This document shows positions 16,644 to 25,615 of a stretch of DNA of 64,000 nt, in pieces. The stretch is from the NCBI RefSeq assembly GCF_900236475.1, contig NZ_LT963352.1, forward strand, positions 5,522,001 through 5,586,000, in the 5' to 3' direction. Source of the stretch: Streptomyces chartreusis NRRL 3882. Lineage in GTDB: Bacteria; Actinomycetota; Actinomycetes; Streptomycetales; Streptomycetaceae. The stretch's first letter is position 1. Each line of letters begins with the position of its first letter. The position numbers and the translations under genes were made by a program. Below the pieces are notes generated by a model. That model did not search any database, was not told where the DNA came from, and saw only the letters and a program-made list of their open reading frames with translations.

Positions 16644-17609
16644 ATGTCCGGCCACCTCGATCCCCGACTCCTGCGTGCCTTCGTCACCGTCGCCGAGGAA
16701 CTGCACTTCACCCGTGCCGCGGTGCGCCTGCACACGGCCCAGCAGGCGCTGAGCCGGGACGTGCGGCGGCTGGAGCGGGAGCTGGGCGCCGAGTTGTTCG
16801 TCCGGACCACCCGGCAGGTGGCGCTCACGCCCGACGGAGGGCGGCTGCTGCCGTACGCCCGCCGCGTGCTCCGGGCGCAGGAGGAACTGCTCGCCGCCTT
16901 CGACCGGGCCCGGCCCCTGCTGGTGGACCTCAACTCCCCGGGCCTGGTCACACCGCGGCGCGTGCTGCACCGGGCGCGTGAACTCTCCCCCGGGCACGAG
17001 CTGATGGCCCGCTACGAGAGCGGACTGACCGGAGCCGCCGGGGAGTTGCTCGCGGGCCGGCTGGACGCGTCGTTCGGACGGTTCGCCGGGCTGGACCCGG
17101 CGCTGCGGGCCGGGCTGGACCACCAGCCCGTGCGGTACGAGCCGATGGCGATCGTGCTGCCCGAGGACCACCGGCTGGCCCCGCTGGCTCAGGTGCCGCT
17201 CGCCGAGCTGGTCGGCGAGGCCGTCTACGCGGGCGCCGGCAATCCCCGCACGCCGGAGTGGACCGGCCTCGCGCGGCTGCTGTTCGAGGGACGGGGCATC
17301 GAGATCGCGCCACCGGCGCCACTGGCCGTCGGGGAGGAGGAGTTCCAGCGGATCATGGCCCGTACGCGCCACCCGGTCCTGGCCGTCGTGGGGTTCCCGG
17401 CCATGCCGGCGACGGTGTCACGTCCCCTGGTCGATCCCGTTCCGCTCTCTCCCGTGTCGCTGGTGTGGCGCAAGGGCCTGACGCACCCCGCGCTCGATGC
17501 GCTGCGGCGGGCGGCGGCGCGGCTCGCGGCGGAGGAGGGGTGGCTGCGCAGGCCCGCCGGAGGGTGGGTTCCCGCCACCGACGATGTCCTCATGGCGTCT
17601 CACGGCTGA
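16644..17609 (+). CDS. LysR-family transcriptional regulator
   Basis: 321 residues. The N-terminal winged helix-turn-helix (LRAFVTVAEELHFTRAAVRLHTAQQALSRDVRRLE in parts) is canonical LysR, followed by the two-lobed effector domain (about 90-300). LysR genes often regulate a divergent neighbour, but here both neighbours are on the same strand, so the target is not evident. The ATG at 16644 follows a GTAGGTT-like stretch rather than a strong ribosome site. Confidence 0.9.
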   Translation: MSGHLDPRLLRAFVTVAEELHFTRAAVRLHTAQQALSRDVRRLERELGAELFVRTTRQVALTPDGGRLLPYARRVLRAQEELLAAFDRARPLLVDLNSPGLVTPRRVLHRARELSPGHELMARYESGLTGAAGELLAGRLDASFGRFAGLDPALRAGLDHQPVRYEPMAIVLPEDHRLAPLAQVPLAELVGEAVYAGAGNPRTPEWTGLARLLFEGRGIEIAPPAPLAVGEEEFQRIMARTRHPVLAVVGFPAMPATVSRPLVDPVPLSPVSLVWRKGLTHPALDALRRAAARLAAEEGWLRRPAGGWVPATDDVLMASHG

Positions 17610-17771
17610 CACGATTCGGCACGCCGTCCACACACAACCTCCGCGTGCGCTACATTCGACGCCTGAGCACGGTGTGGTAATAGGGGGCGCTCTGGACGGG
17701 TTGGGGACCCGGTCCGGACGACGGGTGCTCAGGTCGCAAGCGCACCTGAACCATCCCGTGGGGGGAAGTGC

Positions 17772-18812
17772 GTGCGCGTGACACAGTGGCGAGAAGACGC
17801 CCAACCCGAATGGCCCGAGGCCGCAGCGAGGACCAGTGAACTCCCCGCGGACGGCAGAGCCCGGGACCGGAGAGCCACGCAGGTCTTCTCCGGCGGCGAC
17901 GTCCAGGTGACGGGCGCTCGCCCGTCCGCCGGGACGGACGTGACGGAGATACTGCGCGGCATTCCCCGGCAGAGCGAGGGCGAGGCCGACTCGTTCGCCG
18001 CGGGCACCGCGGCGCGGCCGGCCGTCCGCGACCCCTGGCAGGAGGACGCCGACGCGGCCGGGCACGGTGCCGGTTCCGCCGGGCACGGTCTCGATTCCGC
18101 CCCGCACGGTCCTGAATCCGCCGGGCACACCCACGATCCGCACGAGGTGACCGTCCAGCTCGACGCCGTTCAGCTCGGGGACGGATTCGTACGGCAGGCC
18201 AAGGAAGGCATCGGCGCGGTCACCGCCGCCGACCGGCCCGTCTTCGTGGACGAGTCCGGCCGCCGCAGCAGGCGTCTCCGCCGGATCGGCATGGCCGTCG
18301 CCGTGGCCTGCGGGGTCTACGCCGTCGTCATCGTCGCCACGGTGCTGTCGGGCAACTCCAACGCGCCCTGGCTGCCCGTGCCCGGTCAGGAGGAGGGCCG
18401 GCCGGCCGGGCAGGTCGACACACCGTCGCTGCCCGCGGAGTCGGCACCGACCGGTGACACCGGCGCCACCGCCCCGGGCAGCGCGCCGACGACGGACGAG
18501 GCCACGGCACCCTCGCCCGGCCCCGGCGCCCTCGAACCCGCGGCCTCCCCGGGCCCGGGCCGTGCCGGTGCGACCGCCAAGCCCTCACCGACCGCGACCC
18601 GGACCACACCGGCCCCGGGCACGGGCGTGACCGACCCGACCCCGACGCAACCGTCGGCCCCGCCGAGTTCGCCCGCCCCCGACCCGACGCCGACGAGCAA
18701 CCCCACGCCCGGGCCGACCCAGACCACCGGCACCGTCGACGACGGCGACACGGGCACCGTCGCCGACGGCCCGCCCGAGCCCCAGCCGACCCCCGAACCA
18801 CCAGCTGCGTAG
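17772..18812 (+). CDS. matA: MatA-type membrane protein of the mycelial aggregation locus
   Basis: 346 residues, GTG start with GGGGGAAG 4 bases upstream; a second GTG six bases on is also possible. Residues 1-170 are hydrophilic and charged. One membrane helix follows (about 178-196, RRIGMAVAVACGVYAVVIV) and then about 145 external residues made almost only of Pro, Thr, Ser, Gly and Ala. It has no enzyme motif. It precedes the MatB-type deacetylase/synthase, as matA does in S. coelicolor and S. lividans, where matAB drives pellet formation by making a PNAG-like polymer (from memory). The name rests on position and layout. Confidence 0.72.
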   Translation: MRVTQWREDAQPEWPEAAARTSELPADGRARDRRATQVFSGGDVQVTGARPSAGTDVTEILRGIPRQSEGEADSFAAGTAARPAVRDPWQEDADAAGHGAGSAGHGLDSAPHGPESAGHTHDPHEVTVQLDAVQLGDGFVRQAKEGIGAVTAADRPVFVDESGRRSRRLRRIGMAVAVACGVYAVVIVATVLSGNSNAPWLPVPGQEEGRPAGQVDTPSLPAESAPTGDTGATAPGSAPTTDEATAPSPGPGALEPAASPGPGRAGATAKPSPTATRTTPAPGTGVTDPTPTQPSAPPSSPAPDPTPTSNPTPGPTQTTGTVDDGDTGTVADGPPEPQPTPEPPAA

Positions 18813-19436
18813 CGGCTCCGCCGGTTCGGCGGGAGTCGCCGGGGCTGTCGGGCCTCGCTGATCAGCCGGGCTGTCGGGTCTGCCGAGTCGTGGCCGGAGC
18901 GCCGAGCCCGCGGTCTGCTGACCTGTTGGCCATCGGGCCTGCCGAGTCGGCCTGTCGGGCGGAGTCGACGGGCTTGCCGGGTCCTGCTGGTCAGCCGGGT
19001 CACCGGGCGCGCCGGGTCGGTCCATCGGCAGGGGCCGCCGGGCCTGCCGATGAGCCGGAGCGCCGGACGCCGAGTCGGTCGATCGACCCGGGTCGTCGAG
19101 CCTGCGGCCTGCTGACCAGCCAGGTCCTTGGGCCGGCCGGGCCAACCGTCTGGCCGGGCCCTGCCCGTCGATCGGCTCGGGCGGGGCCGTGGTGGCCGGC
19201 CGACTGGCCGGCTTCCGTAGGCCGGGCCTGGCTGAGCGGCCTCAGCTCCGCCGGGCCGGTTGACAGGCAGGGGAGGGCTCCCCGGGCCGCCGCACCTCCG
19301 CCCGCCTGGCAGGCCGTCCGCCGTCCGGCCGCCCGGCACACCCACCGCCGAACCCGACCGCCCGATCCGCCCCGACCGGGCCCGTCACCCCTCCCCACAT
19401 CACCCCGTCCCCGCACCACCCCGGAGTACCACCCAA
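18813..19436. repeat. 624-bp low-complexity spacer between matA and matB
   Basis: No gene is convincing here. The first 450 bp is made of degenerate, interspersed short motifs: GGGCCTGCCGA, CTGCTGACC, GCCGAGTCG and GCCGGAGCGCCG each recur with changes. Long open frames on both strands encode only Gly/Pro/Arg-rich sequence and reflect the composition. The last 60 bp is C-rich and leads into the ribosome site (GGAG) of matB. Confidence 0.6.
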
Positions 19437-21635
19437 ATGGCAACCCGTTCTCATCGCCCCGGCACCGCGACCGGTGCCCCTGGCGGTTCCCGTGGGCGTT
19501 TGCGTCGGCGGCTGCCCATGCGGCTGCTGCTGCCGCTGCTCGTGCTGGTCGCTCTGCTGGCGATGCTCATGCTGCGCGGCTACGTGCACAGCGAGATCCT
19601 GGCCGACCACCGGGTCGGCCCGCCCGCGGCCAACGACCAGGTCCCGAAAGAGATCCTCAAGGGCGGGCCCGTCATCGACACCCGTGAAGGGCGGCCCACC
19701 AGTCTGGAACTCCCGGACCACGAGCTGGTGCTGACCTTCGACGACGGGCCCGACCCGAAGTGGACGCCCAAGGTCCTCGACGTGCTGAAGAAGCACGACG
19801 CCCGGGCCGTCTTCTTCATCACCGGCACGATGGCGTCCCGCTACCCGGACCTCGTCCAGCGCATGGTCGACGAGGGACACGAGATCGGGCTGCACACCTT
19901 CAACCACCCCGACCTGTCGTTGCAGAGCAAGAGCCGGGTCGACTGGGAACTGTCCCAGAACCAGCTCGCGCTGGCCGGTGCGGCCGGCATCCGCACCTCG
20001 CTGTTCCGCCCGCCCTACTCGTCGTTCGTCCAGAACATGGACAACAGGTCCTGGCCGGTCACCGAATACATCGGCAGCAAGGGCTACATCACCATCGTCA
20101 ACAACACCGACAGCGAGGACTGGCGCAGGCCCGGCGTCCGGCAGATCATCCGCAACGCCACGCCGAAGGGCGGCAAGGGCGCCATCGTGCTGATGCACGA
20201 CTCCGGCGGCGACCGCTCCCAGACCGTCGCCGCGCTCGACCGGTACATCACCGGGCTGAAGGACCAGGGCTACCGCTTCCACACCCTCACCGCCGCCCTG
20301 GACGCCCCCAGCGCGCACACCCCGGTCGCGGGACTGGAGGCGGTCAAGGGCGAGGCGTGGGTCTTCCTGGTGCAGGCCTCCGAGAAGACGACCGGCGTTC
20401 TGGTCACGGGTCTCGCCGTCGTCGGCGTGCTGGTCTTCGGGCGTCTCGGGCTGATGCTGATCCTGTCCGTCGCGCACGCCCGGCGGGTCCGCCGGCGCGG
20501 CTTCCGCTGGGGCGCGACCGTCACCGAACCCGTGTCCGTCCTCGTGCCCGCCTACAACGAGGCCAAGTGCATCGAGCAGACGGTCCGTTCCCTCGTCGCC
20601 AGCGACCATCCCATCGAGGTGCTGGTCATCGACGACGGCTCGACCGACGGCACCGCCCGCATCGTCGAGAACCTCGGGCTGCCCGGCGTACGCGTCATCC
20701 GGCAGCTCAACGCGGGCAAGCCCGCCGCCCTCAACCGGGGCATCGCCAACGCCCGCCACGACCTGATCGTGATGATGGACGGCGACACCGTCTTCGAACC
20801 GACCACCGTCCGCGAACTGGTGCAGCCCTTCGGCGACCCGCGCGTGGGCGCCGTCGCGGGCAACGCCAAGGTCGGCAATCGGGACTCGCTCATCGGCGCG
20901 TGGCAGCACATCGAGTACGTCATGGGCTTCAACCTCGACCGCCGCATGTACGACGTGCTGCGCTGCATGCCGACGATCCCCGGCGCGGTCGGCGCGTTCC
21001 GGCGCAGCGCCCTGGAACGCGTCGGCGGCATGAGCGACGACACGCTCGCCGAGGACACCGACATCACCATGGCCCTGCACCGCGACGGCTGGCACGTGGT
21101 GTACGCGGAGAAGGCCATCGCCTGGACCGAGGCCCCGGAGTCCGTCCAGCAGTTGTGGTCCCAGCGCTACCGCTGGTCGTACGGCACGATGCAGGCGATC
21201 TGGAAGCACCGCCGCTCCCTCGTCGAGCGGGGCCCCTCGGGCCGCTTCGGCCGCGTGGGCATGCCGCTGGTGTCGATGTTCATGGTCGTGGCGCCCCTGC
21301 TGGCCCCGCTCATCGACGTGTTCCTGCTGTACGGGCTGGTGTTCGGCCCGACCGAGAAGACCATCGGCGCCTGGCTGGGCGTCCTCGCCGTACAAGGGGT
21401 GTGCGCGGCCTACGCGTTCCACCTGGACAAGGAACGCATGACCCACCTGATCTCGCTCCCGCTCCAGCAGCTCCTGTACCGCCAGCTCATGTACGTCGTC
21501 CTCCTCCAGTCCTGGATCACCGCCCTCACCGGCGGCCGGCTGCGCTGGCAGAAGCTCCGGCGTACGGGCGCGGTGGGCCTGCCCGGGGGCGGAACCGTGC
21601 CCCAGCAGCAGATGGACGGGAGGCCGGTCGCATGA
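19437..21635 (+). CDS. matB: Bifunctional polysaccharide deacetylase / family 2 glycosyltransferase (MatB type)
   Basis: 732 residues; ATG 19437 chosen for the GGAG upstream. A membrane helix at about 29-47 precedes an external NodB-type deacetylase (about 95-285) with metal ligands D103, H153 and H157 (TFDDGPD; HTFNHPD). A helix near 320-345 leads into a cytosolic GT2 synthase with VLVPAYNEAK, DDGSTDGT, DGDTVFEP, EDTDI (about 540) and the processive QRYRW motif (about 576), followed by membrane helices. This joins PgaB-like and PgaC-like activities, consistent with making and partly deacetylating a beta-1,6-GlcNAc polymer. It overlaps the next gene by 4 bp. Confidence 0.88.
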   Translation: MATRSHRPGTATGAPGGSRGRLRRRLPMRLLLPLLVLVALLAMLMLRGYVHSEILADHRVGPPAANDQVPKEILKGGPVIDTREGRPTSLELPDHELVLTFDDGPDPKWTPKVLDVLKKHDARAVFFITGTMASRYPDLVQRMVDEGHEIGLHTFNHPDLSLQSKSRVDWELSQNQLALAGAAGIRTSLFRPPYSSFVQNMDNRSWPVTEYIGSKGYITIVNNTDSEDWRRPGVRQIIRNATPKGGKGAIVLMHDSGGDRSQTVAALDRYITGLKDQGYRFHTLTAALDAPSAHTPVAGLEAVKGEAWVFLVQASEKTTGVLVTGLAVVGVLVFGRLGLMLILSVAHARRVRRRGFRWGATVTEPVSVLVPAYNEAKCIEQTVRSLVASDHPIEVLVIDDGSTDGTARIVENLGLPGVRVIRQLNAGKPAALNRGIANARHDLIVMMDGDTVFEPTTVRELVQPFGDPRVGAVAGNAKVGNRDSLIGAWQHIEYVMGFNLDRRMYDVLRCMPTIPGAVGAFRRSALERVGGMSDDTLAEDTDITMALHRDGWHVVYAEKAIAWTEAPESVQQLWSQRYRWSYGTMQAIWKHRRSLVERGPSGRFGRVGMPLVSMFMVVAPLLAPLIDVFLLYGLVFGPTEKTIGAWLGVLAVQGVCAAYAFHLDKERMTHLISLPLQQLLYRQLMYVVLLQSWITALTGGRLRWQKLRRTGAVGLPGGGTVPQQQMDGRPVA

Positions 21636-22837
21636 CCACGGCTTCCGTGACCGAGGCTCCGCAGAAGGAGCAGACCCCTTCCGGACGGCCCGTCCGCGAC
21701 CGTTATTTCGACCTGTTGCGAGCCCTCGCGCTGTTCCGCGTCGTGCTGTACCACCTCACCGGCTGGGCCTGGCTGCCGCTGGTGTTCCCGTCGATGGGCG
21801 TGATGTTCGCCCTCGCCGGCAACCTCATGGCCCGCTCGCTGAAGCGCCCGCCCGTCCAGGTGATCCGCGGCCGGATGCGCCGCCTGCTGCCCCCGCTGTG
21901 GCTGCTGGGCGTCGTGGGCGTCACCGGCATGGTCCTCCAGGGCTGGGGGCCGGACGCCGACGGGCATCCCGGCTGGTGGTTGCTCCACCTCACGTTCTGG
22001 ATCGTCCCGCTGAGCGACCCGCCCTACGCGGAGGGCCTGCCCGGGCTCCACGGTTACGTCGGCGAGAACTGGGCCGCCGACCTCGCGGGCCCGCTGTGGT
22101 ACATCCGCGCCTACCTCTGGTACGTCCTGCTGTCCCCGCTGCTCCTCAAGGCCCTGCGCGCGATGCCGGTGGTCACGCTCGCCATGCCGATCGCCCTGGC
22201 GGTGGCCTTCGAGCGGGGCTACCTCGATCTGCCCGGCGAGCGGATCCCCTCGGCGCTCACCGACTTCTCCACCTTCGGCGCCTGCTGGATCCTCGGCATG
22301 GCCCACCAGGAGGGCATCCTGCGGCGGCTGCCGCGCTACCTCGTCCCCTCCGTGGCGCCCGCCATCGCGCTGGCCGGCCTCTGGTACGCCCTGCACCACG
22401 GCTTCGGCCCGGGCAACGACCTGGACAGCATGCCCCTGGCGCAGGCCCTGTGGTCCTTCGGCACGGTGCTCCTGCTGCTGCACGTCAGCCCGTCCTGGTC
22501 CGAGTGGCCGCGCCGGCTGCGCCGCTGGGCGGGGCCGATCGGCCTGCTCAACTCCCGGGCGGTGACGATCTACCTCTGGCACAACATCTGCATCCTGGTC
22601 GCCGTGACCCTGTGGGACCGGCTGTGGAGTGTCACCGTGCTGGAGCAGAACGTCCCCGGGCTGCTGGAGAGTCCGTGGCCGGTGCTGCTCCTGGTGTGGG
22701 TGCTGATCGGCGGCTGCGTCATGGCGTTCGGCTGGGTCGAGGACCTGGCGGCGAAGCAGAAGCCCCGGTTGTGGCCGGCAAGTGAGCCTCGGGTGAGGGT
22801 TCGAGGGAGCCGGAGGCGCCGGGCAAGCGGCGGTTAG
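21632..22837 (+). CDS. Acyltransferase-3 family membrane protein
   Basis: 401 residues, ATG inside the matB stop (ATGA), so translationally coupled. About 10 membrane helices; the N-terminal RDRYFDLLRALALFRVVLYH is the acyltransferase-3 start (R/H motif). Members transfer acetyl or succinyl groups to exported sugars. Coupling to the polysaccharide synthase makes O-acylation of the mat polymer the likely role, by inference. The C-terminus ends in an Arg-rich tail. Confidence 0.86.
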   Translation: MTTASVTEAPQKEQTPSGRPVRDRYFDLLRALALFRVVLYHLTGWAWLPLVFPSMGVMFALAGNLMARSLKRPPVQVIRGRMRRLLPPLWLLGVVGVTGMVLQGWGPDADGHPGWWLLHLTFWIVPLSDPPYAEGLPGLHGYVGENWAADLAGPLWYIRAYLWYVLLSPLLLKALRAMPVVTLAMPIALAVAFERGYLDLPGERIPSALTDFSTFGACWILGMAHQEGILRRLPRYLVPSVAPAIALAGLWYALHHGFGPGNDLDSMPLAQALWSFGTVLLLLHVSPSWSEWPRRLRRWAGPIGLLNSRAVTIYLWHNICILVAVTLWDRLWSVTVLEQNVPGLLESPWPVLLLVWVLIGGCVMAFGWVEDLAAKQKPRLWPASEPRVRVRGSRRRRASGG

Positions 22838-22930
22838 GGCCTGCCGCCCGGATCGCGTCCCGGTGTGGAAAACTGCCCGGGTTGCGCATGTGAACAACTG
22901 TGCCCAGTGAGTGGCCGGGGGAGCGGTGGG

Positions 22931-23965
22931 ATGAGTAAGCGGCAGACACAGAAGATGCTGCGGCTGATGGCGAGCGGAGAACCGGTCGAGCTCACCAGCC
23001 CGATGGCGTCCGTGAAGAAGCTCGCCCGGCTGGCCTTCGTCGCCCAGCAGTTCGGCTACGAGTACGCGGACGTCCGGCAGAGCAGCGGCCGCAACGGCGC
23101 GCTCACCATGCTGATCCTGCCCGACCCCAGCCCGCAGGCCCGGGCCCGGGCCGCACAGAACTGGGCGCAGTACCCGGGCGCCGGTGACGGCGTCTCCCTC
23201 CCGCCGCTCGTGCCGGACGCCTTCGAGCTCCTCAAGGCCCGCATCAACTTCGACCTCACCGGCAAGAGCGCCGAGAAGCGCATGGGCTACGGGGCCCTCG
23301 GCGCCACCGCGGGCTGCGTGATCCTCGCCTTCCGCGCCGGCGGTGAGTCCTTCGACTTCATCGCGGCGGGTGTGGTGTGGCTGCTGGTCATGGCGATCCT
23401 CGGCATCGGGCTGCTGGTCACGCGGCGGCGCAACGCGAAGTTCGCCGCGCGCTTGCAGGCGGCCGGCTTCCTGCCGGTGACCGATGAGAACGGGCGGCTG
23501 CGGTACCTGCCGCCCGGGGCGCAGATGCCGGGGCACGGCAATCCCTTCGGGGGAGGGCCGTACGGCGGCGGGCAGGTGCCCGGGGTGCCGGGTCAGCCCG
23601 GCGGGATGCCCGCTCCGACCGGAGGCGCCCCCGCGGGTCACGGACAGCAGGCGCCGGGACCGTATGCCCAGCCGGCACCGGGCCCCTACCCCGCCCAGCC
23701 GGCACCGGGCCCCTACCCCGCCCAGCCGGCACCGGGCCCCTACCCCGCCCAGCCGGCACCGGGCCCCTACCCCGCCCAGCCGGCACCGGGTGCGTACCCC
23801 GCCCAGCCCGGGCCGGGTCCGTACGGTGGCCGGCCCGCGCCCGGCCCGTACCCCGCCCCGCCCGCGCCCGGCCCGTACGGTGCTCAGCCCCCCGGCCCTT
23901 ACAGTCAGCCGTATTCGCAGCCGTATCCCCAGCAGAACCCCCACGGGCAGCCCCCGCAACGCTGA
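22931..23965 (+). CDS. Membrane protein with C-terminal Pro/Gly-rich repeats
   Basis: 344 residues from ATG 22931, with GGGGAGCGG upstream. An N-terminal basic region (MSKRQTQKMLRLM) is followed by a soluble domain of about 110 residues, then two adjacent membrane helices (about 118-134 and 141-160). The C-terminal 150 residues are Pro/Gly/Ala/Gln/Tyr-rich and contain tandem AQPAPGPYP units. The function is unknown. Tails of this composition are common in Streptomyces membrane proteins and are probably disordered. Confidence 0.75.
   Translation: MSKRQTQKMLRLMASGEPVELTSPMASVKKLARLAFVAQQFGYEYADVRQSSGRNGALTMLILPDPSPQARARAAQNWAQYPGAGDGVSLPPLVPDAFELLKARINFDLTGKSAEKRMGYGALGATAGCVILAFRAGGESFDFIAAGVVWLLVMAILGIGLLVTRRRNAKFAARLQAAGFLPVTDENGRLRYLPPGAQMPGHGNPFGGGPYGGGQVPGVPGQPGGMPAPTGGAPAGHGQQAPGPYAQPAPGPYPAQPAPGPYPAQPAPGPYPAQPAPGPYPAQPAPGAYPAQPGPGPYGGRPAPGPYPAPPAPGPYGAQPPGPYSQPYSQPYPQQNPHGQPPQR
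23667..23805 (+). repeat. 27-bp tandem repeats within the preceding gene
   Basis: About five near-identical copies of a 27-bp unit (core CCGGCACCGGGCCCCTACCC) encode the nonapeptide AQPAPGPYP; the last copy has changed to PGAYP. Confidence 0.9.
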
Positions 23966-24118
23966 CCCGACGCCACCGGACCTCTCATCCCGCCCCGGCC
24001 CGGGGTGAGAGCAAAGTTCCCTTGCGGTCACCCGATGGCACAGCCACGAAACGCGTCCTCCCTACCTTCGGGATCAGCACTCATGGAACGACCGAGTCCC
24101 GGAGCAAGTGGAGGCGTC

Positions 24119-25504
24119 ATGACAGGCCCTGGCACGGCACCCGCACCCCCGAGCAGGGGCGGACGCTGGATCCAGCACTGGGATCCGGAGAACGAGACCT
24201 TCTGGAAGGAGACCGGCGAGAAGATCGCCCGCCGGAACCTCTTCTTCTCCGTGCTCTCCGAGCACATCGGATTCTCGATCTGGACCCTGTGGTCCGTTCT
24301 GGTCCTCTTCATGGGCCCGGAGTACGGACTGACCCCGGCCGACAAGTTCATGCTGACCTCGATGGTCACGCTCGTCGGCGCCGTCGTCCGAGTCCCCTAC
24401 ACCTTCGCCGTCGCGATCTTCGGCGGCCGGAACTGGACGATCATCTCCGCCGGCCTCCTCCTCGTCCCGACCGTCGCCGCGTTCACCGTGATGGAACCGG
24501 GCACCTCCTTCTCCACCTTCCTCCTCGTCGGCCTGCTCGCCGGCATCGGCGGCGGCAACTTCGCCTCCTCCATGACCAACATCAACGCCTTCTTCCCGCT
24601 GCGGAAGAAGGGCTGGGCCCTCGGCCTGAACGCGGGCGGCGGCAACATCGGCGTACCGGTGATCCAGCTGGCCGCCCTCGCGATCATCGGCGCCGGCGGC
24701 GGGCCGCGCGTGCTGCTCGGGATCTACATCCCGCTGATCCTCGTGGCCGCCGTCATGGCCGCGCTCTTCATGGACAACCTCGAGAACGTGAAGAACGACA
24801 CCGGCGCCGCCAAGGACGCCGCGCGGGACGCCCACACGTGGATCATGTCCTTCCTCTACATCGGCACGTTCGGGTCCTTCATCGGCTACAGCTTCGCCTT
24901 CGGGCAGGTCCTCCAGAACCAGTTCGGACGCACCCCGCTGGAGGCGGCGTACGTCACCTTCATCGGTCCGCTCCTCGGCTCGCTGATCCGGCCGCTGGGC
25001 GGCTGGATGGCCGACAAGTACGGCGGCGCGAAGATCAGCCTGTGGAACTACGTCGCCATGGGAGTCGCCACGTCGGTGCTGATCGGTGCCTCCATGGAGA
25101 AGTCGCTGGCGCTGTTCACCGCCGCGTTCGTGGTGCTGTTCGTGCTCAGCGGGCTCGGCAACGGCTCGACGTTCAAGATGATCCCGGGCATCTTCCAGAA
25201 CAAGGCCCTCGCCAAGGGACTGGAGGGCGAGGCTGCCGCGGCCTACGGGCGCCGGCTCTCCGGGGCATCCATGGGCCTCATCGGCGCGGTGGGCGCGCTC
25301 GGCGGCGTCGGCATCAACCTCGCCTTCCGCCAGTCCTTCCTCTCCTACGGCTCCGGCACCGGGGCGTTCGTCGCCTTCCTCGCCTTCTACGCGGTGTGCT
25401 TCGCGGTCACCTGGGCCGTATACCTTCGCCGTACGGCTCCCCGGGTACCCGCCACCACGGCGACCTCGGAGGCGAAGCCGCAGCTCAGCTACGCCAAGGT
25501 GTGA
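24119..25504 (+). CDS. narK: Nitrate/nitrite transporter NarK (MFS)
   Basis: 461 residues; start at ATG 24119, with GGAGG 5 bases upstream (an upstream in-frame ATG at 24083 lacks one). Twelve membrane helices. The nitrate-porter signatures are visible: GGGNFASSMTNINAFFP (helix 5) and GLGNGSTFKMIP (helix 11), with Arg in RVPYTF. It imports nitrate or exports nitrite at the membrane. The next gene encodes an NnaR-type regulator, which supports a role in nitrate assimilation. Confidence 0.92.
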   Translation: MTGPGTAPAPPSRGGRWIQHWDPENETFWKETGEKIARRNLFFSVLSEHIGFSIWTLWSVLVLFMGPEYGLTPADKFMLTSMVTLVGAVVRVPYTFAVAIFGGRNWTIISAGLLLVPTVAAFTVMEPGTSFSTFLLVGLLAGIGGGNFASSMTNINAFFPLRKKGWALGLNAGGGNIGVPVIQLAALAIIGAGGGPRVLLGIYIPLILVAAVMAALFMDNLENVKNDTGAAKDAARDAHTWIMSFLYIGTFGSFIGYSFAFGQVLQNQFGRTPLEAAYVTFIGPLLGSLIRPLGGWMADKYGGAKISLWNYVAMGVATSVLIGASMEKSLALFTAAFVVLFVLSGLGNGSTFKMIPGIFQNKALAKGLEGEAAAAYGRRLSGASMGLIGAVGALGGVGINLAFRQSFLSYGSGTGAFVAFLAFYAVCFAVTWAVYLRRTAPRVPATTATSEAKPQLSYAKV

Positions 25505-25534
25505 CGTAACACCAGCGACATCAAGCCGATCCGG

Positions 25535-25558
25535 GCCTGTCACGAGCCGTTGACAGGC
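25535..25558 (+). promoter_or_regulatory. Inverted repeat overlapping the -35 of nnaR
   Basis: GCCTGTCA (25535-25542) and TGACAGGC (25551-25558) are perfect arms 8 bp apart. The right arm overlaps a consensus -35 TTGACA (25550-25555); TAGGTA at 25571 is the nearest -10, with a short 15-bp spacer. It could be an operator or the narK terminator. Confidence 0.45.
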
Positions 25559-25615
25559 TCGATCGGCATGTAGGTACGCCGTACCCACGAAGTACGACGA
25601 CTCGGGACGAGAGCC

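Noticed and set aside
18386..19345. Minus-strand open frame covering the matA end and spacer
   Set aside because: Composition is almost only Gly, Pro, Arg and Ala, with no conserved run and no ribosome site; treated as a GC artefact.
23667..23805. Short direct repeats as a possible CRISPR array
   Set aside because: The repeats are contiguous, lack spacers and encode an in-frame nonapeptide repeat.
24031..24056. GlnR-type box upstream of narK (GTCAC ... GAAAC)
   Set aside because: The two halves are 16 bases apart rather than 6, and the intermediate boxes do not match, so it is too weak to call.
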